Shown: positions 32,508 to 40,692 of the stretch, one piece after another | Position numbering within the stretch: position 1 is the stretch's first letter | Layout of the letters: each line of letters opens with the position of its first letter | DNA from: Lacticaseibacillus parakribbianus | GTDB lineage: Bacteria; Bacillota; Bacilli; Lactobacillales; Lactobacillaceae | Assembly: GCF_025490915.1 (NCBI RefSeq) | Contig: NZ_JANQBA010000010.1 | Span: 1 to 64,000 of the forward strand | Direction of reading: 5' to 3' | DNA: 64,000 bases | The notes under the pieces: generated by a model | Database searches by the model: none | Told to the model about the DNA's origin: nothing | What the model saw: the letters and a program-made list of their open reading frames with translations, nothing else | Position numbers and translations under genes: made by a program

Positions 32508-34547
32508 CTAATCTAGGCTGCCGGTAGCCTGCTGAAGCCGCGCCAGGTGGGCGCGAAGCGGCGCAAGCTCCGCCGCATCAAGCGTCGGGTCGGCCGCAAA
32601 CAGCGCGGCGGCCACCTGCTGGGCGGCCTCGAGCGTGGCAAAATCGGCGACGGGATCGGCCACCGCAAACTCCGGCAACCCGCTTTGCTTGTCGCCGAAC
32701 AGGTCGCCGGAGCCCCGCAGCGCGAGGTCTTTTTCCGCCAGCTCAAAGCCGTTGGTGGTCGTCGTCATGATCTGCATGCGCTCGACGCCGGCGTCGTTTT
32801 TGGGGTCGGCGATCAAGACGCAGTAAGCTGCGGCGGCCCCGCGACCGACCCGGCCGCGCAGCTGGTGGAGCTGGGCGAGCCCGAAGCGATCGGCGTCAAA
32901 AATCGCCATCACCGTCGCGTTGGGCACATCGACGCCGACCTCGACCACGGTGGTCGACACCAGGACCTGCACCTCATTGGCGGCGAAGGCCCGCATGATC
33001 GCGTCCTTCTCGTCCGGCTTCATCTGCCCGTGCAACAGCGCGACGTTAGCCTTGCCCGCAAAGGCCTGGCCGAGCTTTTCGTAAAGCTGCTCCGCGTTTT
33101 GCAAGTCGACCTTCTCGGATTCCGCGATTAACGGCGTGATAGCGAAGACCTGGTGGCCAGCGGCGAGCTCCTGGCGCATTCGGTCTAGCGCGTGCCCCAC
33201 CTGGTTCTTGCGCAACCAGCTGGTGGTAATCGGCTTGCGGCCGGCCGGCAGCTCGTCGATGCTTGACACATCCATCTCGCCGTATGCGGTGATCGCCAGC
33301 GTCCGGGGGATCGGCGTCGCGGTCATCGCCAGCAGGTCGGGCCGCAAGCCCTTTTCCTGCAGCACCCGTCGCTGGTTGACGCCGAAGCGGTGCTGCTCGT
33401 CGATCACCACCAAGCCGAGGTTGGCGTAATCCACGCCTTTTTGGATCAGCGCGTGGGTGCCGATCACGATGTCAACGGCGCCGCTTTGCAGCCCGGCCAG
33501 AATCGGCCGCCGGGCGGCCGCGCTGGTCGAGCCGGTCAACAGCGCGACGTTGACGTTCAGCGGGGCGAAGAGCTTGGTCAGCTTCGCGAAGTGCTGCTCG
33601 GCCAGCACTTCGGTCGGCACCATCAAGGCGGCCTGGTAGCGGGCGGTCACGGTTGCGTACATCACGATGGCGGCCACGATGGTCTTACCCGAGCCGACGT
33701 CGCCTTGCAACAGACGGTTCATGTGCCGCGGGGCCCGGAGGTCGCCGCAGATTTCGTTGACCACGCGCTTTTGCGCCGCGGTCAGGGTGAACGGCAACGT
33801 CTGAATCAGCCCCCGCACGGCCTGGTTGTCGTAGGGAATCGCCAGCCCGTTGGCCGCGGCGTGGTCGTCTTGGCGCAGCGCCTGAATCTGGCACTGAAAC
33901 AAGAAGAACTCGCGAAAAATCGCGCTGCGTCGCGCCGCCTTGGCCTCTTGGGCCGAGTCCGGGAAGTGCATGCCGTGGACAATCGCCGCGTCGTCGAGCA
34001 GGCGAAACTTGGTGCGAATGGCCGCCGGCACCACGTTCCCCATCGCCTTCGCCTCTCGGGTGTAGGCGGCCTTGACCAGCTCCAACACCGTGCTTTGCCG
34101 CACGTGCTTGTTCACCGGGTAGATGCCGGCCAGCTCGGGCGTCTCCGCGGTTTGGGTGGCCAGCACCTTCATGCCGGTCATCGTGTGGCGCTTGGCGTCC
34201 CACTTGCCGTAAATCGCGGCCTCTTCGCCCTGCTCGAACTTGTCCTTGAGCCAAGGCTGGTTGAAGAACGTGACCAAAACCACCGCGCGGTCGACCTGCA
34301 GTCGCAGGTTCAGCCGGTTCTTGCGCGGCCCGAAGCGGCTGACCACCGGCGGCGCCACGACGACGCCCTTGATGGTCAGCTTCTCTTGATCCGCCGCCTC
34401 TGCCAGGTCCTTGACCTGCAGGTCGTCGTAGCGGAACGGAAAATAAAACAGCAGCTCCCCGAGCGTGTGCAAGCCAAGCGTCGCCAGCTGCTCGGCTTTT
34501 TTCGGCCCGACGCCGGGCAACACCGTTAACGGATCCATCAATGCCAA
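32508..34547 (-). CDS. recG: ATP-dependent DNA helicase RecG
   Basis: The 679-residue helicase has an N-terminal wedge region (LTVLPGVGPKKAEQLATLGL), an OB fold, and motifs LLQGDVGSGKTIVAAIVMYA (Walker A), DEQHRFGV (DEQH box), MTATPIPRTLAITAYGEMDV, and HQLRGRVGRGAAAAYCVLI. It processes stalled forks and junctions. The ribosome binding site GAGGAGG is 8 nt before a TTG at 34547, a better spacing than the ATG nine nt further in, so the start is TTG. Confidence 0.96.
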   Translation of the reverse strand: MALMDPLTVLPGVGPKKAEQLATLGLHTLGELLFYFPFRYDDLQVKDLAEAADQEKLTIKGVVVAPPVVSRFGPRKNRLNLRLQVDRAVVLVTFFNQPWLKDKFEQGEEAAIYGKWDAKRHTMTGMKVLATQTAETPELAGIYPVNKHVRQSTVLELVKAAYTREAKAMGNVVPAAIRTKFRLLDDAAIVHGMHFPDSAQEAKAARRSAIFREFFLFQCQIQALRQDDHAAANGLAIPYDNQAVRGLIQTLPFTLTAAQKRVVNEICGDLRAPRHMNRLLQGDVGSGKTIVAAIVMYATVTARYQAALMVPTEVLAEQHFAKLTKLFAPLNVNVALLTGSTSAAARRPILAGLQSGAVDIVIGTHALIQKGVDYANLGLVVIDEQHRFGVNQRRVLQEKGLRPDLLAMTATPIPRTLAITAYGEMDVSSIDELPAGRKPITTSWLRKNQVGHALDRMRQELAAGHQVFAITPLIAESEKVDLQNAEQLYEKLGQAFAGKANVALLHGQMKPDEKDAIMRAFAANEVQVLVSTTVVEVGVDVPNATVMAIFDADRFGLAQLHQLRGRVGRGAAAAYCVLIADPKNDAGVERMQIMTTTTNGFELAEKDLALRGSGDLFGDKQSGLPEFAVADPVADFATLEAAQQVAAALFAADPTLDAAELAPLRAHLARLQQATGSLD

Positions 34548-34612
34548 GCGCTCGTCCTCCTCGCCAGTCAAAAACAATAGGGCCAGCCACCAGTGTGACC
34601 TGCCCTATGCCA

Positions 34613-36280
34613 TTACTCTACGGAAACCAGGTACGGGTAAACCGGCTGGTCGCCCTGGTGAATCTCGACTTCAACATCCGGGTTGGCCGTCGTCACCGCG
34701 TCAGTCACGGCCTCTGCCTCCTGCTTGCTGCCATCGGCCCCGACAATCAGCGTGATGATTTCGGAATCCTCATCCAGCATTGCCAAGATCATGTCGGTGG
34801 TCGCCTGCTGGCGGTCGCCTTCCGAAATCTTGATCTTGTTGTCGATGATGCCCATCCAGTCGTCCTTGTGAATGGTCAGCCCGTCGATGGTCGTGTCGCG
34901 AATCGCCTGGGTGACGGAACCCGACACCACGTTGCCCAGCTCGGCGGCCATCGCCGCCTCGTTGGTCTCAAGCGTTGCCTCCGGGTTGAAGCCCAGCATC
35001 GCGGTCATCCCCTGGTTGATGGTGCGGCTTTTGACGATCGCCACGTTGACCGTGGCCGCCTTGGCCGCCTCGGCCGCCGCCATGAAAATGTTGCTGTTGT
35101 TCGGCAGCACAATCACGTTTTCGGCGTGGGCGGCGGTGATGGCGTCCAAGATGTCGTTCGTGCTTGGGTTCATGGTCTGACCACCGTTGAGCACGTAGGT
35201 GACGCCGAGGCTCTTGAACAGCTCGGCCAACCCGGACCCGGCGGCGATGGTGACCACCCCGGCGGCGGCCAGCGGCTGCGCTTCTTGCGGCGCCTCTTTT
35301 TCACGCTCGATGATCGACTCGTGCTGCAGGCGCATGTTGTCGACCTTGATTTTCTCAAGCGTCCCGAACTGCTGGCCGTACTTGAAGACGGTGCCGGGGT
35401 GTTCGGTGTGAACGTGAACCTTGACCACCTCGTCGTCGGCCACCACCAAGGTGGAGTCGCCGAGCTGGTTGAGGTACTGGCGGAAGGTCTCGTAATCAAA
35501 GGCCTTAGGCGCATCGCCCTGCCCGAGGTTGACCATCATCTCCGTGCAGTAGCCGTACACGATGTCTTCCGGGTTCAGCTGGGCCTGGGCGCCTTGGTGG
35601 TGGGTGGCCGAAACCATCTCGCCCATCTCGACTTCATCCGGCACGTAGGCGTCGTCTTCGACCTCACCGGACAGCCCTTCCTTGAAGCCCTCGTAGATGA
35701 AGACCAGGCCCTGGCCGCCGGAGTCGACGACGCCGACTTCCTTGAGCACCGGCAGTAGGTCCGGCGTCTTGGCCAATGCGCGTTTGGCGGCCTTGACCAC
35801 CGCGTTCATCACCACCACGGCGTCTTCGGTGCCGGCCGCGGCCTTGAGCCCGGCCTTGGCGCCTTCCCGCGCCACCGTCAAAATGGTGCCTTCAACCGGC
35901 TTCATCACCGCCTTGTAGGCCGTTTCCACCCCACCGGCGAACGCATCGGCAAGGTCCTGGGCGGAAAGCGTGTCCTTGGCGGCGACGCTTTTGGCGAAAC
36001 CGCGGAACAGCTGGGACGAAATGACGCCGGAGTTGCCCCGGGCGCCCATCAGCAGGCCCTTGCCCAGGTGCTTGGCCAGCTCACCGACCTGATCGCTGTC
36101 GCTTTCAAGGACCGCCTTGGCCCCGGTTTGGAAGGTCAGGTTCATGTTGGTCCCGGTGTCGCCATCCGGCACCGGAAAGACGTTCAGTGAGTTGACGAAT
36201 TCGGCATTCTTCTTGATGCGGTGTGCGGCGATCCGGATCATGTCCGAGAACTTCGCCGCCGTGATTTCAGTAACTTCCAC
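34613..36280 (-). CDS. fakA: fatty acid kinase catalytic subunit FakA (DAK phosphatase family)
   Basis: The 555-residue protein has the DhaL-type kinase domain with NVFPVPDGDTGTNMNLTFQT (Mg/ATP binding Asp residues), ARGNSGVISSQLFRGFAK, and a C-terminal YloV/FakA region. With DegV-like FakB proteins it phosphorylates exogenous fatty acids for entry at the PlsX step. The start is GTG at 36280, 8 nt after GGAGGA. It follows asp23 in the asp23-fakA-recG-plsX order seen across lactobacilli. Confidence 0.94.
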   Translation of the reverse strand: MEVTEITAAKFSDMIRIAAHRIKKNAEFVNSLNVFPVPDGDTGTNMNLTFQTGAKAVLESDSDQVGELAKHLGKGLLMGARGNSGVISSQLFRGFAKSVAAKDTLSAQDLADAFAGGVETAYKAVMKPVEGTILTVAREGAKAGLKAAAGTEDAVVVMNAVVKAAKRALAKTPDLLPVLKEVGVVDSGGQGLVFIYEGFKEGLSGEVEDDAYVPDEVEMGEMVSATHHQGAQAQLNPEDIVYGYCTEMMVNLGQGDAPKAFDYETFRQYLNQLGDSTLVVADDEVVKVHVHTEHPGTVFKYGQQFGTLEKIKVDNMRLQHESIIEREKEAPQEAQPLAAAGVVTIAAGSGLAELFKSLGVTYVLNGGQTMNPSTNDILDAITAAHAENVIVLPNNSNIFMAAAEAAKAATVNVAIVKSRTINQGMTAMLGFNPEATLETNEAAMAAELGNVVSGSVTQAIRDTTIDGLTIHKDDWMGIIDNKIKISEGDRQQATTDMILAMLDEDSEIITLIVGADGSKQEAEAVTDAVTTANPDVEVEIHQGDQPVYPYLVSVE

Positions 36281-36334
36281 TCGGTAATTCCTCCGTATTG
36301 GTGCCGGTGTGCGGCACACACCGGCCACGATCTG

Positions 36335-36700
36335 TTAGTCTTCGCCTAAGACACGCACACCTTGCACGATCACCGTGACGGTGTTGGCCGTGACCCCCAG
36401 CATGGTTTCGAGGTTGTACTTGACCTTGTCTTGAACGTTGCGGCACACCTCCGAAATCTTGGTGCCGTAGCCAACGACGATGTTGACCTCGACGGTGACG
36501 CCGTTGTCGGCTTGCCGCACCACCACGCCGCGCGAGTAATTCTCACGGTTCAGGATTTCGTTGAGATTGTCGCGGATCTGGTTTTTGCTGGCCATTCCGA
36601 CGATCCCGTAAATATCGGTCGCGGCGCCGCCAACAACTGTCGCGATGACATTGTTCGAGATGTCGATGGTCCCGTACTTGGTTTTGATTTTGACCGCCAT
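36335..36700 (-). CDS. Asp23/Gls24 family envelope stress protein (YloU)
   Basis: The 121-residue protein begins MAVKIKTKYGTIDISNNVIA and has IYGIVGMASKNQI and VNIVVGYGTKISEV, typical of Asp23. Family proteins sit at the membrane and affect envelope homeostasis. The start at 36700 follows AGGAGGTC by 7 nt. It leads the asp23-fakA group from the promoter at 36809-36837; a GCCAAGCC/GGCTTGGC hairpin (36755-36776) lies in the leader. Confidence 0.92.
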   Translation of the reverse strand: MAVKIKTKYGTIDISNNVIATVVGGAATDIYGIVGMASKNQIRDNLNEILNRENYSRGVVVRQADNGVTVEVNIVVGYGTKISEVCRNVQDKVKYNLETMLGVTANTVTVIVQGVRVLGED

Positions 36701-36808
36701 GCGCTGACCTCCTAGTGTTAGGGAATGATTGAGGCGCAAGTCGCCTCGCAACTGGGCCAAGCCTAGTTGGGCTTGGCATTTCTAGACTAGTTTAGCATAG
36801 CAAATGCC

Positions 36809-36837
36809 GTTTTAAAAGTCGGCCGACGCGCTGTCAA
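36809..36837 (-). promoter_or_regulatory. promoter of asp23-fakA
   Basis: TTGACA (36832-36837), 17 bp, TAAAAC (36809-36814) on the minus strand, in the divergent gap with rpmB. Confidence 0.65.
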
Positions 36838-36878
36838 GTAAAATAACTTGGCAAAACTTCTTGCAATCGGCGGTGCCC

Positions 36879-36884
36879 TATGAT
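36879..36884 (+). promoter_or_regulatory. -10 element of rpmB
   Basis: TATGAT lies 42 nt before the ribosome binding site of rpmB. The -35 (ACTTCT at 17 bp) is poor, so the promoter call is tentative. Confidence 0.4.
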
Positions 36885-36935
36885 AAGTTAGTTGAGTGAA
36901 AAATCCGTGACTGGATAAGCAAGGAGGTCCGAGAA

Positions 36936-37121
36936 TTGGCAAAAGACGTAATCACAGGTCGCCACACTGTATTTGGCAACAAGCGTTCGCACGCTTTGAA
37001 CTCCAGCCGCCGCTCCTGGAAGGCTAACCTGCAAAAGGTTCGCATCCTGATCGACGGTAAGCCAAAGCGCGTTTGGGTATCTGCCCGCGCATTGAAATCA
37101 GGTAAAGTGACTCGGGTCTAA
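36936..37121 (+). CDS. rpmB: 50S ribosomal protein L28
   Basis: The 61-residue protein (M)[19 protein letters not shown] with [20 protein letters not shown] is L28. It starts with TTG at 36936, 8 nt after AAGGAGGTCC; there is no ATG at the family start position. It diverges from asp23, as in many lactobacilli. An intrinsic terminator follows. Confidence 0.96.
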   Translation: MAKDVITGRHTVFGNKRSHALNSSRRSWKANLQKVRILIDGKPKRVWVSARALKSGKVTRV

Positions 37122-37135
37122 CCTCCCGAGCCCAG

Positions 37136-37162
37136 GGGCGCCGCTTGCGGTGCCCTTTTTTT
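37136..37162 (+). terminator. intrinsic terminator after rpmB
   Basis: GGGCGCCGC/GCGGTGCCC with a 2-nt loop is followed by seven T residues on the plus strand. Confidence 0.85.
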
Positions 37163-37166
37163 GACC

Positions 37167-37212
37167 AAAAACGCCCCTGGCTCGCACATCTGTGCAAGCC
37201 AGGGGCGTTTTT
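37167..37212. terminator. bidirectional terminator between rpmB and the 386-residue hypothetical
   Basis: A perfect 16-bp stem AAAAACGCCCCTGGCT/AGCCAGGGGCGTTTTT lies 5 nt after the stop of the minus-strand gene and gives T-runs in both directions. Confidence 0.8.
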
Positions 37213-37217
37213 CGTCT

Positions 37218-38378
37218 TCAGCCGCGGCGGCCGAACAGCTGGCGGGTCGCCCGGCGCAACAGTGCCTTGACCCGCACCGGCTGGACCAGATCCGCCGGCA
37301 CCGCCAGCGGCAGGGTCGGCTCCTCCGGGGAACGCAGGGACAGGGCCGCGCGGTCCTCAGCCGGCTCGGCGGGGTGATCGGGCCCGGCCTCAGGGCGCTT
37401 CGGCGACTCGGCCGCGGCCCCGCCGGCCGGTGACGGCGGCGCATCAACCGGCGCCACGGCAGGCCGCCCCGCCGTCTTTGGTACAGCGGAACCGGCGTCT
37501 GGGGCAGCCGACGCCGGCTGCGGCTTGGCCGCACCGAGGAGCCGTGGCGCTTTGGCCGGCTCGGCGGTCGCGACAGGCGGCACCGCCGTGGCCTTTGGCA
37601 TCAGCGCCTGGGCCAGCGCCTCGAGTTCGGCCTGCGGCGTCGGCCGCCAGGGATCGGCCGGCACGTAGATGGCGCGAACCCGGCCCCCGTCAACGGCCGG
37701 GACCCGCAGCGGCTGGGGCAGCCGCTCGAAGGCGGCGTATTCCGGGTACGTGGTGATCGCATGCCCCTGCAGCCCGTAGCAGCGCAAAGCCGGTGCAATC
37801 GGATTACCGGCGCGGTCCGTCGGCTCAAGCAGGTACTCGATCACCGCCGGCAGGTACGTGACCGTGACGAAGCGGTGGGCCGGTCGGGTGAAGCCGCTGG
37901 CCGGCGACGCCGCCGGCACGGAGCGGTCGGGCACAAAACCAAACCGCGCCGGCGTCGGCACGGCGGCAAAGGCCCCTTGGGGCAGGTAGGCCACGCGCCC
38001 GGCCCCGCCGATTTCGGTGTACACCGCCACGTTGACGCGCTGCACCAAGGGCGGTGGCGTCTGGGCCCCGGCCCCGACGTAGGTGATGGTCCGCGTCAAG
38101 ACGATGAACCGCGGCGTGACCGGCGGTAACACCGTCATGCGGCCGGGCAGCAGATTGATGTCTTGGGCCGCGACGCTCGGGTTGGCCTGCTGCAGCCGCA
38201 ACCAGCCCCGTGGTGACAGCGTCACCCAGTGGTCGCCGATGGTATCGGTTGTGAGCCCCTCAAAATCCGCGGCGGCAAGGTCTGGGGCGACCAGCCCCGC
38301 GAACACGACCGGGTAAGGTTCCTGGGGCGTGGCCCCGGCTTGAATCGCCGAATCGGCGATGCGGATTAGTTTGCGCAT
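37218..38378 (-). CDS. hypothetical protein with Ala/Pro-rich C-terminal tail
   Basis: The 386-residue frame starts behind AGGAGGG 8 nt upstream of the ATG. Residues about 1-265 look folded (ITYVGAGAQTPPPLVQRVNV, FVTVTYLPAVIEYLLEPTDR, GNPIAPALRCYGLQGHAITT); the pattern of a VTVTY strand followed by xxGNPI vaguely resembles mucin-binding repeats, but there is no signal peptide or sorting signal. Residues about 265-365 are a disordered Ala/Pro tail, then a basic end (RRATRQLFGRRG). I do not recognise a family. It sits between rpmB and thiN, where core genes usually adjoin, so it is probably a lineage-specific insertion. Confidence 0.65.
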   Translation of the reverse strand: MRKLIRIADSAIQAGATPQEPYPVVFAGLVAPDLAAADFEGLTTDTIGDHWVTLSPRGWLRLQQANPSVAAQDINLLPGRMTVLPPVTPRFIVLTRTITYVGAGAQTPPPLVQRVNVAVYTEIGGAGRVAYLPQGAFAAVPTPARFGFVPDRSVPAASPASGFTRPAHRFVTVTYLPAVIEYLLEPTDRAGNPIAPALRCYGLQGHAITTYPEYAAFERLPQPLRVPAVDGGRVRAIYVPADPWRPTPQAELEALAQALMPKATAVPPVATAEPAKAPRLLGAAKPQPASAAPDAGSAVPKTAGRPAVAPVDAPPSPAGGAAAESPKRPEAGPDHPAEPAEDRAALSLRSPEEPTLPLAVPADLVQPVRVKALLRRATRQLFGRRG

Positions 38379-38396
38379 AGCGTTCCCTCCTGCGGC

Positions 38397-39059
38397 TCAG
38401 TTGTCGACGGTTTGGCCCCGCCGATCGTGGCTGTCCACCACCGCGACCACGCCTTGGGTGAAGCTGACGGTGACCGGGGTCGAGTCGACGAACTCGTTGG
38501 AGGCCCAGGAGAACGGCGTGGCGCTTGACCAATTCAAAAGTGGGTACTTGGCGCCTTCAATCGTCAGCCCGGCCACCGCCGTCAGCGGCACGATGCCCAA
38601 GTAGCGGTAGCCGGCCGGCAGCAGCTGATGGGTGCCTGCCCGGTAGAAGCGAACCCGGTTTTGGGCGTCCAGTACCTCAAGCTGCTCGGTGAAGGCCGCA
38701 AAGCGCGGCTGCGTCGGCAAAAACAGGTTGCTCAGCAGGTGATCCAGCCGACCGCCGGTGGCGGCTAACAGCCGCACCCGCTCGGCGCCGGCGGCAAAGG
38801 CCAGCCGCACCGCCATTTCCGTGTCCGTTTCGTCCTTTTCCGGCGGAGCCGTGTAGCGCGTCGCCACCTGGGCGGCGACCCGGTCTCGTTCGGCCGGCGT
38901 CAGCGAATCAAAATCCCCGACGGCAAACGTCGGCACGACCCCCGCCTCAAGCAGGTGCAAGGTGCCGCGGTCGACCCCGACCCAGTCGCCGTCAAGCTGT
39001 TGCCAGTCGGCTGGCAGCAGCTCACGCGGTCCCCCGACCATCAGATTCAGCGTGGTCAT
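38397..39059 (-). CDS. thiN: thiamine diphosphokinase
   Basis: The 220-residue protein has VGVDRGTLHLLEAGVVPTFA, GDFDSLTP, EKDETDTEMAVRLA and GGRLDHLLSNLFL, the ThiN signature motifs. It transfers pyrophosphate from ATP to thiamine, giving TPP, the cofactor of pyruvate oxidase and other enzymes. It overlaps rpe by 4 nt (ATGA). Confidence 0.94.
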   Translation of the reverse strand: MTTLNLMVGGPRELLPADWQQLDGDWVGVDRGTLHLLEAGVVPTFAVGDFDSLTPAERDRVAAQVATRYTAPPEKDETDTEMAVRLAFAAGAERVRLLAATGGRLDHLLSNLFLPTQPRFAAFTEQLEVLDAQNRVRFYRAGTHQLLPAGYRYLGIVPLTAVAGLTIEGAKYPLLNWSSATPFSWASNEFVDSTPVTVSFTQGVVAVVDSHDRRGQTVDN

Positions 39060-39706
39060 CGCGCCACCTGCCGCAGCTTCGCGATCTGCGTCGCCGGGCG
39101 GCCGGCCGCGTAGATGAACGACCCGGCCACCAGAATGTCGGCGCCGGCGGCCAAGACGGCCGGCGCCGTGACCGCCGAGATGCCGCCGTCGACCTCGATG
39201 TCAAAGCGTAGGCCAAGCCTTTGGCGCAGCGCGGCCAACGCCTTCACCTTTGCGGTCATCGCGGGAATGAACTTTTGACCGCCAAAGCCCGGGTTGACGG
39301 TCATCACCAGCACCTGCCCCACCAGCGGCAGCACCTCTTCAATCGTGGCTAGGCCGGTGCCTGGATTGACCACGACGCCTGGCTTGCAGCCGGCCTGTTG
39401 CACCGCCTGCAAGGCGCCGTACAGGTGTGGCGTCGCCTCGGCATGCACCAACAGCGTGTCGGCGCCAGCCTTGGCGAACTGCGGAATCCAGCGCTGCGGA
39501 TCGTCGACCATCAGATGCACATCCAGCGGTAGATTAGTGATTGGCCGAATCGCCGCCACCATCCCCGGGCCAAAGGTCAGGTTCGAGACAAAATGGCCAT
39601 CCATCACGTCGACGTGCAGCAGGTCGGCCCCGGCCGCCGCCACCGCGTCGATGTCTTGGGCCAAATGGGCAAAGTCCGCGCTCAAAATCGAAGTTGCTAT
39701 TTTCAT
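39056..39706 (-). CDS. rpe: ribulose-phosphate 3-epimerase
   Basis: The 216-residue TIM barrel begins MKIATSILSADFAHLAQDID and has DLLHVDVMDGHFVSNLTFGP, DVHLMVDDPQRW, VMTVNPGFGGQKF and EVDGGISA with the metal-binding His and Asp residues. It interconverts ribulose-5-P and xylulose-5-P. The start at 39706 follows AGGAGG by 8 nt. It is in the rsgA-rpe-thiN cluster. Confidence 0.96.
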   Translation of the reverse strand: MKIATSILSADFAHLAQDIDAVAAAGADLLHVDVMDGHFVSNLTFGPGMVAAIRPITNLPLDVHLMVDDPQRWIPQFAKAGADTLLVHAEATPHLYGALQAVQQAGCKPGVVVNPGTGLATIEEVLPLVGQVLVMTVNPGFGGQKFIPAMTAKVKALAALRQRLGLRFDIEVDGGISAVTAPAVLAAGADILVAGSFIYAAGRPATQIAKLRQVAR

Positions 39707-39746
39707 CAGATGATCCTCCTTACGCGCCGTCGCCGGCGCCTTCCCC

Positions 39747-39776
39747 ATAAGAATAGCGCAGTCTTCTCGACTGCGC
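39747..39776 (-). terminator. hairpin after rsgA, weak terminator
   Basis: A perfect 8-bp stem GCGCAGTC/GACTGCGC is followed on the minus strand by TATTCTTAT, a poor T-run. It may be an attenuator between rsgA and rpe. Confidence 0.45.
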
Positions 39777-39783
39777 CACTGGC

Positions 39784-40692
39784 TTATTTTTTGATGTAAG
39801 TCGGCCGCTGCCCGGCCAGCTCCTGGTGAAACTGCACGTAGTTATCGTAGCGGCTTTGCATGATGGTGCCGGCCGCCACCGCCGCCTTGACCGCACACTT
39901 GGGTTCGGCCAGGTGCTGGCATGAGCGAAACTTGCAGTCGCCGGCCACCGCCACGAACTCGGGGAAGCGGTCACGCAGGTTATCCAGTGTGACGTCCAGC
40001 AGGTTCAGCGAGCTGAACCCCGGCGTGTCGGCCACTAACCCGCCGTCCGTCGCGAACAGCTCGGTCGTGCGGGTGGTGTGGCGGCCGCGGTTCAACGCCT
40101 TGGAAATCTCCCCGGTGGCCAGCTCGAGCCCCGGCACCAGGTGGTTCAGCAGCGTCGACTTGCCGGCCCCGGTTTGCCCGGTGAAAATGGTCAGCCGGCC
40201 GGCGAAGGTCCGGCGAACCGCCGCCAGCGTTGCCGACCCAAACGGCGGCTCGCTGTGAAAGCTCGCGTAGCCGATCGCCGCGTAGCCGGCCAGCGCCTGG
40301 GTGATTCCGGCAAGCCGACTCGCGCTCACCAGGTCCGTTTTGGTCAGGTAGATGCCGGCGTGAATCTGCTGGCCCTCCAGGTAGACCAGGAAGCGGTCCA
40401 GCAGGTTGAGCGAAAAGTCCGGCTCGGCCGCCGCAACCACCAAAAGCGCCTGGTCGATGTTGGCCACCGGCGGCCGCTCCAACAGGTTGGTTCGCGGCAG
40501 CACTTCCTCAAGCGCCGCCAGCGTCGCGCCGTCACCCGGCGTGAACCGGGCGAAGTCGCCGACCACCGGGCTGACCTTGCGCTGCCGCAAGTTGCCTCGG
40601 GCCCGGGTGCGAAAAATCTGCCCATCCACGGCGATGTCGAAGTAGCCGCTGATCTGGCGGATGATCCGCCCCGTTTTCTGCTCATCACTCAC
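39784..40692 (-). CDS. rsgA: ribosome small subunit-dependent GTPase A
   Basis: The 302-residue protein has an OB fold, then circularly permuted GTPase motifs: LTKTDLV (G4), [19 protein letters not shown] (G1), [13 protein letters not shown] (G3), and a C-terminal zinc site ([19 protein letters not shown]). It helps the last steps of 30S assembly. It overlaps the kinase gene stop by 8 nt. Confidence 0.96.
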   Translation of the reverse strand: MSDEQKTGRIIRQISGYFDIAVDGQIFRTRARGNLRQRKVSPVVGDFARFTPGDGATLAALEEVLPRTNLLERPPVANIDQALLVVAAAEPDFSLNLLDRFLVYLEGQQIHAGIYLTKTDLVSASRLAGITQALAGYAAIGYASFHSEPPFGSATLAAVRRTFAGRLTIFTGQTGAGKSTLLNHLVPGLELATGEISKALNRGRHTTRTTELFATDGGLVADTPGFSSLNLLDVTLDNLRDRFPEFVAVAGDCKFRSCQHLAEPKCAVKAAVAAGTIMQSRYDNYVQFHQELAGQRPTYIKK

